This document shows positions 1-8,267 of a DNA stretch of 64,000 nucleotides, in pieces. The stretch lies in assembly GCF_014467015.1 (NCBI RefSeq), contig NZ_CP058559.1, forward strand, positions 1,488,001 to 1,552,000, read 5' to 3'. The notes beneath the pieces are model-generated. The model was not told the origin of the DNA, did not search any database, and worked only from the letters and a program-made list of their open reading frames with translations. The DNA comes from Alkalicella caledoniensis. Lineage in GTDB: Bacteria; Bacillota; Proteinivoracia; Proteinivoracales; Proteinivoracaceae. The position numbers and the translations under genes were made by a program. Every line of letters begins with the position of its first letter. Position 1 is the first letter of the stretch.

Positions 1-51
1 CCAATCCCCTCTTTTTGCTTTTTCAATCAATTCTTCTAAATTCGACTCCAC
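1..51 (-). CDS. N-terminus of a probable ECF-type RNA polymerase sigma factor (truncated by window edge)
   Basis: Only the first 17 codons are inside the window, running off the left edge. A GTG start at 51-49 follows a strong ribosome site (AGGAGGGG read on the minus strand, 64-57) with 5-nt spacing. The peptide begins MESNLEELIEKAKRGDW. The pattern LxELIxKAKRGDxxAF is typical of the region 2 start of small ECF sigma factors; that is family knowledge, and the remainder cannot be seen. It could also be another helical protein with the same short motif. Confidence 0.45.
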   Translation of the reverse strand, partial: MESNLEELIEKAKRGDW

Positions 52-311
52 TATATCCCCTCCTAGCTAAAAGCTCTTTCATATATTATGACATTATTTA
101 ATCACAAAAGGTTCAAATTATTTTTAAAGATACATAACTTTTTTTTGATAACAAAAGATAAGAAGAGTTGAAAGTTCCAAAGTTGAAAGTTGAAAGGTAA
201 AGAGTAAGAAGAATTTTTGTTTGTTTTTATATGCAAGTACGTTTTTTGTATTTTTATAGTGAAGAGTAGTGGTTAAGAATATTACTATTTATTTGAAAAA
301 GGAGTGATTTG
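52..311. other. Divergent intergenic region with a short GTTGAAAGT direct repeat
   Basis: Region between the minus-strand sigma-like gene and pdaA. It is very AT-rich. Near 165-197 the motif GTTGAAAGT occurs in close tandem (at about 167, 182 and 189), perhaps a small slippage repeat. The RBS GGAG for pdaA lies at 301-304. I could not pick a convincing promoter for either gene. Confidence 0.4.
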
Positions 312-1085
312 ATGGATATTAAAAAACTTATACCAGTCTTATTAGTTATAATCTTAATTAGCTGCAGTGTAGTTTTAGCAGAAAAATTTTATGACAATAC
401 AGCCTATGATTGGTATTTCATGCCTAGTAAGGATAATCAGCCAGCTAGAACTGAGCCCCATTATGAGAAAATGCTTAATGATCATGGTGGTTATTTCATA
501 GGTAATAGTGATGAGAAAGAACTGTACTTAACCTTTGATAATGGATATGAAAATGGTTATACAACTCAAATACTAGATGTTCTTAAGGAAAAACAAGTGC
601 CTGCAGCTTTTTTTGTCACTGGTCATTACTTAGAAACTCAAGCTGAGCTTATTGATAGAATGGTCAAGGAAGGGCATATTGTAGGTAATCATTCTTGGCA
701 TCACCCAAGTTTAGTTGAGGTTGATGATGCCACCCTTAAGGAAGAGTTAGATAGTGTTAAAGCTAAATTTACTGAAATGACCGGCGTGGAAGAAATGAAG
801 TACTTAAGACCGCCAAGGGGTATTTTCAGTGAGCGCACCTTGGCCCTTTCTAATGAGCTAGGCTATACAAATGTCTTTTGGTCTTTTGCTTATATGGATT
901 GGGATGTGAACAATCAAAAGGGTGCCCAGTATGCGTACGATAATATTATGAAGAGAGTACACCCTGGAGCTATTATGCTACTGCATTCTATTTCAAAGGA
1001 TAATGCAGAAGCTTTGGGCAGAGTAATTGATGAATTGAAATCACAGGGATATGTATTTAAAACCTTAGATGATTTAGTGAAATAA
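312..1085 (+). CDS. pdaA: PdaA-type peptidoglycan (N-acetylmuramic acid) deacetylase
   Basis: Polysaccharide deacetylase of the NodB fold, about 257 residues. In PdaA the enzyme removes the acetyl group from muramic acid during delta-lactam formation in spore cortex. Residues 3-24 form a hydrophobic signal or anchor segment, so the enzyme should act outside the membrane. The motif TFDNGYENGY (about residue 73) and GNHSWHHPS (about 125) match PdaA, which carries Asn where other NodB enzymes have the second Asp. The RxPRGxxS motif follows. I chose ATG 312 over TTG 309 because GGAG at 301-304 gives 7-nt spacing. It is monocistronic, ending at a strong terminator. It supports a spore-forming host. 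Confidence 0.88.
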   Translation: MDIKKLIPVLLVIILISCSVVLAEKFYDNTAYDWYFMPSKDNQPARTEPHYEKMLNDHGGYFIGNSDEKELYLTFDNGYENGYTTQILDVLKEKQVPAAFFVTGHYLETQAELIDRMVKEGHIVGNHSWHHPSLVEVDDATLKEELDSVKAKFTEMTGVEEMKYLRPPRGIFSERTLALSNELGYTNVFWSFAYMDWDVNNQKGAQYAYDNIMKRVHPGAIMLLHSISKDNAEALGRVIDELKSQGYVFKTLDDLVK

Positions 1086-1106
1086 AACATAGCACATAGA
1101 GACATA

Positions 1107-1145
1107 AAACTCGCTTCAAAAGCTTAACTTTTGCAGCGAGTTTTT
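1107..1145 (+). terminator. Rho-independent terminator of pdaA
   Basis: Perfect 9-bp arms AAACTCGCT (1107-1115) and AGCGAGTTT (1135-1143), with an inner CAAAAG/CTTTTG helix in the loop, ending in a run of five T. Confidence 0.88.
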
Positions 1146-1302
1146 AGTCATAAAAACTCAAAAACTTCACCACAATATTTCACTATTCAAAGACTACAGT
1201 GCATACGAGATTTAAACCTAAACCTTAATACTGTACTACTAAAGCCACTAAAAAACTCCTTTCTAATTCTTTGTAACTTTTATATCCGTGAAAATCAGTG
1301 TA

Positions 1303-1516
1303 AATCCGTGGCTAAGCCTCTGAATTTATCATTATATCTATAAATCATTTAGATCATGTAGATCTGTGGCGAAGCTTTTAATTTATCATTATATCTATAG
1401 ATCATTTGGATCATGTAGATCTGTGGCTAAGCTTTTAATTTATCATTATCTATAGATCATTTAGATCATGTAGATCTGCGGTTAAGGTTTTTAGATGATT
1501 CAAATCCGTGGCTAAG
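1303..1516. repeat. Degenerate 55-58-bp tandem repeat, about 3.5 copies
   Basis: Units start at about 1303, 1361 and 1418, with a partial one at 1473 and a last fragment near 1503. Each opens with a variant of GATCTGTGGCTAAGC, continues through TTTAATTTATCATTATATC and ends in GATCATGTA. Units 2 and 3 differ by few bases; unit 3 has lost two bases (AT). The units abut without unique spacers, so it is not a CRISPR. It fills most of the 510-bp gap between pdaA and the aldo/keto reductase. No coding function is evident. Confidence 0.8.
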
Positions 1517-1533
1517 TTCTCAAATTACATCTA

Positions 1534-1562
1534 TTTAGATTATCTAAATAATAGTGTATAAT
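1534..1562 (+). promoter_or_regulatory. Possible promoter of the aldo/keto reductase gene
   Basis: A perfect TATAAT at 1557-1562 with a weak TTTAGA at 1534-1539 (17-bp spacing). Transcription would begin just upstream of the RBS at 1581-1588, which supports the start codon at 1596. Confidence 0.4.
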
Positions 1563-1595
1563 AGGAAATATATACTAGAAAGGTGGAGATTACAT

Positions 1596-2753
1596 ATGCA
1601 ACATAGACCTTTTAAGAAACTTGGGTTTGAGACTTCTGTTTTAGGAATGGGATGTATGAGGTTACCCTTAGAGGATGACAACAAGCCTGATCATATGGAA
1701 AGAGATGCTTCTAAAATTGACGAGGCAAAGGCTATAGAGTTAATCCGATATGCCATTGACAACGGTGTTACTTACATCGACACTGCCTACCCTTACCATG
1801 GTGGTAACAGCGAGCCAGTTGTTGGAAAAGCACTTCAAGATGGTTATAGGGAAAAAGTAAAGTTAGCTACTAAACTTCCTGTTTGGCTTGTAAATGAATA
1901 CGCAGATTTTGAAAAGCTTTTAGACGAGCAGCTAGAAAAACTTCAGACCGATTATGTGGATTTCTACTTATTACATGCGCTAAACACCACTACCTGGAAC
2001 AAAGTTAAAGACCTCGGGGTGCTTGATTTCATCGAAGAAGCCATGGCTAAAGGTAAAATCAAGTCTAAATCCTTCTCTTTTCATGATAATCTTGAAACAT
2101 TTAAAGATATTGTTGATAGCTTTGATTGGGATATGTGTCAAATTCAGCTAAACTTCATGGATGAAGAGTATCAAGCAGGGATTGAAGGAATGAGATACGC
2201 TGCTGATAGAGGCATCTCAATCGTTGTTATGGAACCCTTAAGGGGCGGAAAATTAGTTAGGGATATTCCTGAAGAAGTTCAATCTATTTGGGATCAAGCA
2301 GAAGTTAAAAGAAAGCCTGCTGACTGGGCTTTTAGGTGGGTTTGCAATCATCCAGAAGTAGCTGTTGTGCTAAGCGGTATGGGTAATATCCCTGAACTAC
2401 AAGAAAATATCAATACATTTAAAACAGCTTTACCTAATTCATTGACTAGCCAAGAAATAAATCTAGTTAATCAGGTTAGAGATGTTTATAAAAGTAAAAC
2501 AAAGGTTCATTGTACTGAGTGTAAATACTGTGTACCCTGTCCTCAAAAGGTGATGATTCCAAACATCTTCTCTTCATATAACAGTATTTATCTTTACAAC
2601 ACGGAAAAATCTTCTTTAAAGTTTTACGAAAATATAGCAGGGAAGTCTGATGCTTCCCTTTGTGTTGAGTGCGGAATCTGCGAAGAGGCATGTCCTCAGA
2701 ACTTACCAATAATTCAGCATTTAAAAGATGCTCATAAAGTAATGAGTAGATAA
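1596..2753 (+). CDS. Aldo/keto reductase with C-terminal ferredoxin-type iron-sulfur domain
   Basis: About 385 residues. The N-terminal 280 form an aldo/keto reductase TIM barrel (PFKKLGFETSVLGMGCMRLP, DTAYPYHGG with the catalytic-region Asp and Tyr, then the YVDFYLLHAL strand). The C-terminal 90 residues hold two cysteine clusters, CTECKYCVPCP and CVECGICEEACP, expected to bind [4Fe-4S] centres. This fused family is common in anaerobes, where electrons may come from ferredoxin; the substrate is not known. The start at 1596 follows AGGTGGAG at 1581-1588; the upstream in-frame codons overlap the promoter. It is a single gene ending at a terminator. Confidence 0.85.
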   Translation: MQHRPFKKLGFETSVLGMGCMRLPLEDDNKPDHMERDASKIDEAKAIELIRYAIDNGVTYIDTAYPYHGGNSEPVVGKALQDGYREKVKLATKLPVWLVNEYADFEKLLDEQLEKLQTDYVDFYLLHALNTTTWNKVKDLGVLDFIEEAMAKGKIKSKSFSFHDNLETFKDIVDSFDWDMCQIQLNFMDEEYQAGIEGMRYAADRGISIVVMEPLRGGKLVRDIPEEVQSIWDQAEVKRKPADWAFRWVCNHPEVAVVLSGMGNIPELQENINTFKTALPNSLTSQEINLVNQVRDVYKSKTKVHCTECKYCVPCPQKVMIPNIFSSYNSIYLYNTEKSSLKFYENIAGKSDASLCVECGICEEACPQNLPIIQHLKDAHKVMSR

Positions 2754-2761
2754 TTTTTTTC

Positions 2762-2808
2762 AAAAAAACCAGCTAAGGGGTTAGTCCCTCTTTGCTGGTT
2801 TTTTTGTT
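2762..2808 (+). terminator. Rho-independent terminator
   Basis: Arms AAAAACCAGC (2764-2773) and GCTGGTTTTT (2794-2803) with a T-run, 10 bp after the aldo/keto reductase stop. Confidence 0.88.
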
Positions 2809-2864
2809 TCCAATTTTTAATTAAGTTTGTAGGGAAGATAATTTAAATAAATTAATATTTCTTA

Positions 2865-2893
2865 TTGACAGATTATTCTATTAATAGTAGCAT
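2865..2893 (+). promoter_or_regulatory. Possible promoter of the symporter operon
   Basis: A consensus TTGACA at 2865-2870; 17 bp downstream lies only a poor -10 (TAGCAT, 2888-2893). The -35 box is convincing, the -10 is not. Confidence 0.3.
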
Positions 2894-2996
2894 TAGTGTA
2901 TCTTTTACTTTAACACATTAAAGCGTTTACGAAAGTGGGTATATTTTAATTTTATTTCGCATATTAAATAGTTAAAGAGATATAGGAGGTGGTTTA

Positions 2997-3101
2997 GTGG
3001 AATATTCACTTACTGGCGCTACTTGGTTTTGGCTATTAGTGCCAATGCTCGGTACTGTTGCTTTGTCTTTATTTTCATATTTAACAAAAAAGGAGGAGTA
3101 A
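2997..3101 (+). CDS. Small membrane peptide, probable accessory subunit of the adjacent symporter
   Basis: A 34-codon gene with a GTG start and a strong RBS (AGGAGGTGG, 2984-2992). It encodes one hydrophobic helix (WFWLLVPMLGTVALSLF) followed by a short charged tail (YLTKKEE). It ends 1 nt before the symporter ATG, and its last codons contain the symporter's own RBS, so the two are almost certainly co-translated. Small single-helix subunits encoded directly before or after sodium symporters are known (for example MetS with MetP). By position and shape this peptide fits that class. A function in stability or activity of the symporter is inference. Confidence 0.75.
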   Translation: MEYSLTGATWFWLLVPMLGTVALSLFSYLTKKEE

Positions 3102-3102
3102 T

Positions 3103-4551
3103 ATGAGTGGAGCTGTATTGACAACTTTTATAGTTTATTTAATTGGTATGTTAGTGGTAGGATTAATAGCATACCGAATGACCAATAACCTTTCAGATTA
3201 TGTATTAGGTGGTAGAAAGTTAGGCCCAGGGGTAACAGCTTTAAGTGCTGGTGCTTCAGATATGAGCAGCTGGCTATTATTAGGACTACCAGGTGCAGTG
3301 TACCTAGGGGGTATGAACCAGATATGGATTGCCGCAGGTCTAACCGTGGGAGCTTTCCTAAACTGGCACTATGTGGCAGCAAGATTAAGAAGCTATACGG
3401 AAGTATCAAATGATTCTATTACCATACCAGACTTTTTGGAAAATAGGTTCAGGGATGAATCTAAAGTGTTGAGAGTTATATCTGCTGTTGTTATACTCTT
3501 ATTTTTTACTTTCTACACCTCTTCTGGGATGGTAGGTGGAGCTAAGCTTTTTGAAGCCACCTTTGGGCTTCCTTATATGCAAGCATTGTGGATTGGTGGA
3601 ATCGTTATCATATCCTACACATTTTTAGGTGGTTTCTTGGCAGTTAGTTGGACAGATTTTTTTCAAGGTATCTTGATGTTTCTAGCCCTTATTATTATAC
3701 CTGTTGTTGCTATAACTAACTTAGGTGGTTGGGGTAGTACAGTAAATGCGATTGGTGAAATCGATCCTTCTTACCTGGATGCATTTACGGGAATGACTGC
3801 CCTTGGTATAATTTCACTTTTAGCATGGGGCTTAGGTTACTTTGGTCAACCACATATAATTTCACGTTTCATGGCAGTCAGATCAGTGAAAGATATACCT
3901 TTAGCAAGATTTATAGGTATGGGCTGGATGGTATTTGGTCTTTTTGGAGCCATTTTTACTGGATTTGCTGGGATAGCCTTCTTTGCAAACTCACCCCTTC
4001 CAGATGGTGAACAAGTATTTATTATGTTTACCCAGGTTTTGTTTAACCCATGGGTTTCCGGTGTGCTACTGGCGGCTATTCTTGCTGCGATTATGAGTAC
4101 AATCGATTCTCAACTTCTTGTTTCATCAAGTGCCGTTGCTGAAGATTTCTACAAGGCAATTTATAAAAAAAATGCTACCCAAAAAGAATTAGTTTGGATT
4201 GGCAGAATCGCCGTTGGTGTTATAGCATTGATAGCATTGCTACTTGCAACTGATCAAGACAGTTCAGTCTTAGATCTAGTTAGTTATGCATGGGCAGGGT
4301 TCGGAGCTGCGTTTGGTCCCGTTATCATTTTATCCCTTTTCTGGAAACGCATGAATAAATGGGGTGCACTCTCAGGAATGGTAAGTGGAGCAGTCACAGT
4401 AGTAGTTTGGGATTTAGTTGGACTAGGAAAGCATCTTTATGAAATAGTTCCAGGTTTCGTCATATGTGCAATTGCTATAGTGGTTGTGAGTCTTTTAACT
4501 GATGAACCTCCCAAAGAGATCCAAGATGAGTTTGATAAAGCAAGAATATAG
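3103..4551 (+). CDS. putP: Sodium/proline symporter (SSS family)
   Basis: 482 residues with about 13 membrane helices. The sodium:solute symporter signature region GGRKLGPGVTALSAGASDMS is at about residues 36-55, very like PutP. The conserved WTDFFQG and the later STIDSQLLVSSSAVAEDFY segment of proline symporters are also present. It should import proline, or a related amino acid, with sodium in the cytoplasmic membrane. It is preceded by the 34-residue membrane peptide gene and followed by a strong bidirectional terminator. Substrate identity beyond the PutP group is inference. Confidence 0.9.
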   Translation: MSGAVLTTFIVYLIGMLVVGLIAYRMTNNLSDYVLGGRKLGPGVTALSAGASDMSSWLLLGLPGAVYLGGMNQIWIAAGLTVGAFLNWHYVAARLRSYTEVSNDSITIPDFLENRFRDESKVLRVISAVVILLFFTFYTSSGMVGGAKLFEATFGLPYMQALWIGGIVIISYTFLGGFLAVSWTDFFQGILMFLALIIIPVVAITNLGGWGSTVNAIGEIDPSYLDAFTGMTALGIISLLAWGLGYFGQPHIISRFMAVRSVKDIPLARFIGMGWMVFGLFGAIFTGFAGIAFFANSPLPDGEQVFIMFTQVLFNPWVSGVLLAAILAAIMSTIDSQLLVSSSAVAEDFYKAIYKKNATQKELVWIGRIAVGVIALIALLLATDQDSSVLDLVSYAWAGFGAAFGPVIILSLFWKRMNKWGALSGMVSGAVTVVVWDLVGLGKHLYEIVPGFVICAIAIVVVSLLTDEPPKEIQDEFDKARI

Positions 4552-4567
4552 TTTAGATATTAGATAA

Positions 4568-4617
4568 AAAACTCAGTATCTCATAAATGTCAAATCATTT
4601 GTGAGATACTGAGTTTT
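4568..4617. terminator. Bidirectional terminator between putP and the VanY gene
   Basis: Perfect 16-bp arms AAAACTCAGTATCTCA (4568-4583) and its complement (4602-4617), with an inner AAATG/CATTT pair. A/T runs on both sides suit two convergent genes. Confidence 0.9.
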
Positions 4618-4641
4618 ATTTTTTCCCTTATATTTCTCTAT

Positions 4642-5787
4642 TTAATTGTTAACATATTCAGCAGGTTTTTCAAAAAACTGAGGTTTCGTCATAAGATACT
4701 CAACTAAGGTCAAACCTGCTTCTTTACATTCTTGTGCGGCATCCATACCTATGTACCTATAGTGCCAAGGTTCGTAAATATATCCAGTGATTTCCTCTTT
4801 CCCTTTTGGGTAGCTCATAATAAACCCATATTTATGAGCATTTTCCATAAGCCAAAGTGCTCCAGGGGTTCCTTCAAAATCCATTAATCTCCCATTTTTA
4901 TGTGCAACGAAATCCACCGCTGTCCCAAGCTGATGCTCAGATTCGCCGGGTCTTGCACTACTACGATTTGCTACTATTTCCCCATGTCTGTTTACATTTT
5001 CGTTAAATACCTGTGATTGAGTGTCGTAGCTTCGGTAAGCAGATGCTATGTAAAGAACCACACCGTCTTCCTTGGCAGATTTCCACATCTTTTCCAAATT
5101 GGTGTAGGCTTCTTCCCTTAACTCATATCTCCACTGGGGATATTTCAACATATCTTTATTAATACTTACTAAATCTGTAGGTGCATACCTTCCTAGATAT
5201 GTATCTTTGTTTACCAGGGCTAGAAAGTAATCACCATCACTAATCCTAAGGGTCTGACTTTTTAAGTCTAGCTTAAACCTCGCCTCAAGTAGGGCGTCGT
5301 CTTTTACTACAAAAGAATAATCTAAATGTTCACTTACAATATTTCCATCTTTAATCCAACCTTCAAATACATACCCGAATTTTGGCTCAGCTATTACTGT
5401 TATCTCTTCGTCAAAATCAAACTCACCTTCTCCATACACTTGCCCACCGAGATTCTCTGAGGCAACCAATTTTATTTCAGCCATATACTTTTGGAAATTA
5501 GCTGTAATGGTTTGCTCATTGGAAGGCTTGAAAGAGAATGTAGCTTTTTCACTGACTACTTGTCCATTTTGTACCCATCCAAGAAATCTATATCCTTTAT
5601 TTGCTTCAGCGGTAACAACAACTTGTCCCTCTAACTGTTCACCTTGAACAACTCCGCCCACTGTTGGGTATGCTAATACATGTACATCTGGAAAAGAACG
5701 ATCAATTAATCGAAATGCCAATAGTAGGGATATAGATAATACAATTATTGAAGTGTTAACTAATAGCATATTCTTTGATAACTTCAT
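4642..5787 (-). CDS. VanY-type D-alanyl-D-alanine carboxypeptidase with two extracellular repeat domains
   Basis: 381 residues. Residues 5-28 are a membrane anchor. Two repeats follow (about 38-100 and 105-172), each with the pattern GGxVxGEGxF...GYxFxGWxxxGxxVSE...F, which matches the cell-surface beta-strand repeat family in Listeria/Bacteroides-type surface proteins. The C-terminal 180 residues are an M15B peptidase: SAYRSYDTQSQVF, RPGESEHQLGTAVDF (zinc His and Asp) and EPWHYRYIG (Glu and zinc His). The enzyme should trim D-Ala from peptidoglycan stems outside the cell. The RBS (AGGAGG) lies 12 nt before ATG. The context is not a vancomycin cluster, so a housekeeping role is likely. Confidence 0.87.
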   Translation of the reverse strand: MKLSKNMLLVNTSIIVLSISLLLAFRLIDRSFPDVHVLAYPTVGGVVQGEQLEGQVVVTAEANKGYRFLGWVQNGQVVSEKATFSFKPSNEQTITANFQKYMAEIKLVASENLGGQVYGEGEFDFDEEITVIAEPKFGYVFEGWIKDGNIVSEHLDYSFVVKDDALLEARFKLDLKSQTLRISDGDYFLALVNKDTYLGRYAPTDLVSINKDMLKYPQWRYELREEAYTNLEKMWKSAKEDGVVLYIASAYRSYDTQSQVFNENVNRHGEIVANRSSARPGESEHQLGTAVDFVAHKNGRLMDFEGTPGALWLMENAHKYGFIMSYPKGKEEITGYIYEPWHYRYIGMDAAQECKEAGLTLVEYLMTKPQFFEKPAEYVNN

Positions 5788-5824
5788 CTATCTTTACTCC
5801 TCCTTACCCCTTTTAATCTGTATT

Positions 5825-6460
5825 TTACAATATTATCCTATCTATGACAAATAGGATAATTAAGTGTACAGGATAGAATACGTAAAACCACCAACGGTTT
5901 AGTAATATTTTAATCTTCCATTCATAAAGTATGATTGGAACTGCCAAAATGGAGAAAAACTGAACAGGTGTATTGTAATACAGACAGTAGATTAATGTTA
6001 TTAATAAAAACCAGTTAACTATACTTTCCTTTGATTCCTTGTATTTGTAAAATATTAAAGACATCACAACTCCGTATATTCCATAGCCAAAGTTTATGGC
6101 GTACTCAATTATAAAAACATATGCAAGTAAACCCACTAGAGCTACTATTTTTCGTCTTTCATAAAAATCTATTACAAATACTGCCACTACAAGATTAAAG
6201 AAAATATTGAAACCAGTGGGAAATATAAGCATATAAGGAATTTGCGAGATAGCTGCAAAAATTCCTAAACGTGTAGCGTATTTTCTTATACTTGATGTAT
6301 ACCTACAGCCTATAGCTATTTGATAAGCAAAGATAGGAAAAGAAATGCGACCAATTATTCTGAAAATAATGGCATGGGGGAAAAAAACAAATCCTATATG
6401 GTCTATAAGCATTGTTATAATGGCTATAATCTTTAATAGATCATTCTTATTTGATCCCAT
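5825..6460 (-). CDS. TraX-family membrane protein
   Basis: 211 residues with about seven or eight membrane helices. The start, NDLLKIIAIITMLIDHIGFV and then FRIIGRISFPIFAYQIAIG, is characteristic of the TraX family. In F plasmids TraX acetylates pilin, but most chromosomal Firmicute members have no known role, and there are no conjugation genes here. It lies 37 bp upstream of the VanY gene on the same strand and may share its transcript. Confidence 0.8.
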   Translation of the reverse strand: MGSNKNDLLKIIAIITMLIDHIGFVFFPHAIIFRIIGRISFPIFAYQIAIGCRYTSSIRKYATRLGIFAAISQIPYMLIFPTGFNIFFNLVVAVFVIDFYERRKIVALVGLLAYVFIIEYAINFGYGIYGVVMSLIFYKYKESKESIVNWFLLITLIYCLYYNTPVQFFSILAVPIILYEWKIKILLNRWWFYVFYPVHLIILFVIDRIIL

Positions 6461-6534
6461 TAACTCACCCCACCTCTACTAAAACTTCTAAAGCCGCACT
6501 ATGGAATTATAACCAAATCCTTTGCTAATATTAG

Positions 6535-7827
6535 TTACTTTCCCCCGTGGGGAATTTTTATTGTAAATGTAGTCCCTTTTCCCTTTTCACTACTAATTCT
6601 AATTTTTCCTCCAATTACCTCAATGAATCTATAGCTTTTCATTAGACCTAGGCCAGTCCCTTGGCTTTTTAAAGAATAAAAAGGTGTTCCAAGTCGGGAT
6701 ATTTCTTCCTTAGTCATCCCTATGCCAGTATCAGTTATTTCTATAATTAGGTTCTTATTATCCTTGTAATTTTTTAGTGTAATTTTACCTCCAGACTCCG
6801 TTGCTTCTATACCATTTTTCACTATATTTACGAGAACTTGGGTGAGCTTATTTTTATCTGTGTATAGATAACAACCGAAATCAAGGTTTTTTTCAATTGT
6901 TATACCTTTCATCAAGGCATAAGAAGACATTATATTACGTATTGAATCCATAAGGAGAGACACGTTTATTACTTCTTCTTTTTCTATATACGGTTTTGCC
7001 ATAGATAAGAAGTCGCTTATTACTTGCTCGGCCCTATCTATTTCGTTTACAGCAGTTTCTAAGTATTCTTTTTGCTTATTTGATTCTAAGTTGGGATACA
7101 AACTTAGAAGCTGAATGAACCCCTTAGCAGCTGTTAGAGGATTTCTTACTTCATGAGCCAAGGATGCCCCTAGCTCTCCCACTGAGTTAAGTCTTTCTGA
7201 TCTTTGTAATTCGGTCCTCATATCATTTTTTTCAATAAAACCTTCCATTAGCCCTATGGCCATATATAGAGCTATCACAGTGGAAATATAATATATTACA
7301 AAAAAATTTATTAAACCCGTGATGGAGAAGTCAGCCTTGTTCATGTTAACTAAATAGGTTGATAAAAACATTATAATAAGGGCCACTGAAGATATATAAA
7401 AAGCTATCAATTTTTTTTGCTTTCTATGATAATCTTTAAACTTAGGCGATATGTATAACGATATAAGTACAACGAATGTGTATACAGCGAGCATAGTATA
7501 AAGCCCATCCCCTGATAGGTATAAGCGGTATATAAACATAACAGTAAAACTTACAAATATAGACATTTTCCCACCATAGAAGCCAGCGATTAACATGGGG
7601 ATTAACCTTAGATCAAAAATATGTCCATCAAATAAAGGGATAGGAAAAGTCATTGCCAATATTATTGATATGGATACTAGCAAACTAAGTTCAATATGAG
7701 TTATTTTTAATGATCGATAACCCTTTCTATCTAGGACTAGGCTCTCATATATAAAAAGAGGCAAAAATATGAGTGACGAGTTTAGCAATAGGCCCCTTAC
7801 AATTTCATCAATTTCGGAATAGGTCAT
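6535..7827 (-). CDS. Membrane sensor histidine kinase, 5TM-LYT plus HisKA type
   Basis: About 430 residues. The N-terminal 190 carry several membrane helices with the FDLRLIPMLIAGFYGGK segment typical of LytS/YhcK-type 5TM receptors. The kinase core has the H-box LAHEVRNPLTAAKGFIQLL, the N-box QVLVNIVKNGIEA and the G-boxes DTGIGMTKEE and GTGLGL. The single-dimerisation-domain layout resembles sporulation kinases that feed Spo0F; that link is inference, as no response regulator is adjacent. I chose ATG 7827 because AGGGAG sits just upstream; the longer reading from 7869 has no RBS and overlaps a likely -10 (TATACT). Confidence 0.85.
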   Translation of the reverse strand: MTYSEIDEIVRGLLLNSSLIFLPLFIYESLVLDRKGYRSLKITHIELSLLVSISIILAMTFPIPLFDGHIFDLRLIPMLIAGFYGGKMSIFVSFTVMFIYRLYLSGDGLYTMLAVYTFVVLISLYISPKFKDYHRKQKKLIAFYISSVALIIMFLSTYLVNMNKADFSITGLINFFVIYYISTVIALYMAIGLMEGFIEKNDMRTELQRSERLNSVGELGASLAHEVRNPLTAAKGFIQLLSLYPNLESNKQKEYLETAVNEIDRAEQVISDFLSMAKPYIEKEEVINVSLLMDSIRNIMSSYALMKGITIEKNLDFGCYLYTDKNKLTQVLVNIVKNGIEATESGGKITLKNYKDNKNLIIEITDTGIGMTKEEISRLGTPFYSLKSQGTGLGLMKSYRFIEVIGGKIRISSEKGKGTTFTIKIPHGGK

Positions 7828-7908
7828 GGGTTCATCTCCCTTAGATAGTAGTATAGCTCTGCGCATCATATTCTAGTATAACCCAATTTTAACATACCTT
7901 AAATTAGA

Positions 7909-7932
7909 AAAACCACCTTTTTTAGGTGGTTT
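7909..7932 (-). terminator. Terminator at the end of the Tad operon
   Basis: Arms AAACCACCT and AGGTGGTTT with a T-run on the minus strand, directly after the DUF192 gene. Confidence 0.82.
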
Positions 7933-7934
7933 CA

Positions 7935-8267
7935 TTATTTTGAGAGGCTAATTAAGCCTCCCACTTCACAATTTTTAAAAATACCGGCCTTTCCCTCAAC
8001 TACAATCTTACATCCTTTTACAGGGAGCACTATTTTTCTCGGAGACAAATTTTCTATTTTCTTTAGTATTTTCATATTTCCATCCATAAAAAGAACATCT
8101 ATGTTAAATTTCATAAAGAAAGTATGGATACTATCACAGGGTTGAAATAGTAAAGTGTCGTGGTGAGGCTGATTTTGAAACATATACCCCATAAATCTTT
8201 TAGCAAATGTGTTTGTTAGATGAACATTCCCTATTTCCTCTGATTCATAAAAGAGTTTATTGACCAT
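7935..8267 (-). CDS. DUF192 family protein at the end of the Tad operon
   Basis: 110 residues. The sequence TFAKRFMGYMFQ, then DSIHTFFMKFNIDVLFMDG and VLPVKGCKIVVEGKAG, is the DUF192 pattern (small beta-barrel protein of unknown role). There is no signal peptide. Its ATG directly follows the TadC stop codon with no gap, and AGGTGG in the TadC coding end serves as RBS, so the two are translationally coupled. DUF192 genes are seen near Tad loci in other genomes, which suggests but does not show a role in pilus function. Confidence 0.8.
   Translation of the reverse strand: MVNKLFYESEEIGNVHLTNTFAKRFMGYMFQNQPHHDTLLFQPCDSIHTFFMKFNIDVLFMDGNMKILKKIENLSPRKIVLPVKGCKIVVEGKAGIFKNCEVGGLISLSK

Noticed and set aside
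1303-1516. Possible CRISPR array
   Set aside because: The 55-58-bp units touch each other and contain no unique spacers; there are no cas genes.
5825-6460. TraX as sign of a conjugative element
   Set aside because: No relaxase, coupling protein or mating genes nearby; chromosomal TraX-like genes are common in Firmicutes.
7828-7869. Longer N-terminus of the sensor kinase
   Set aside because: No RBS before 7869 and a probable -10 box (TATACT) overlaps; ATG 7827 has AGGGAG upstream.
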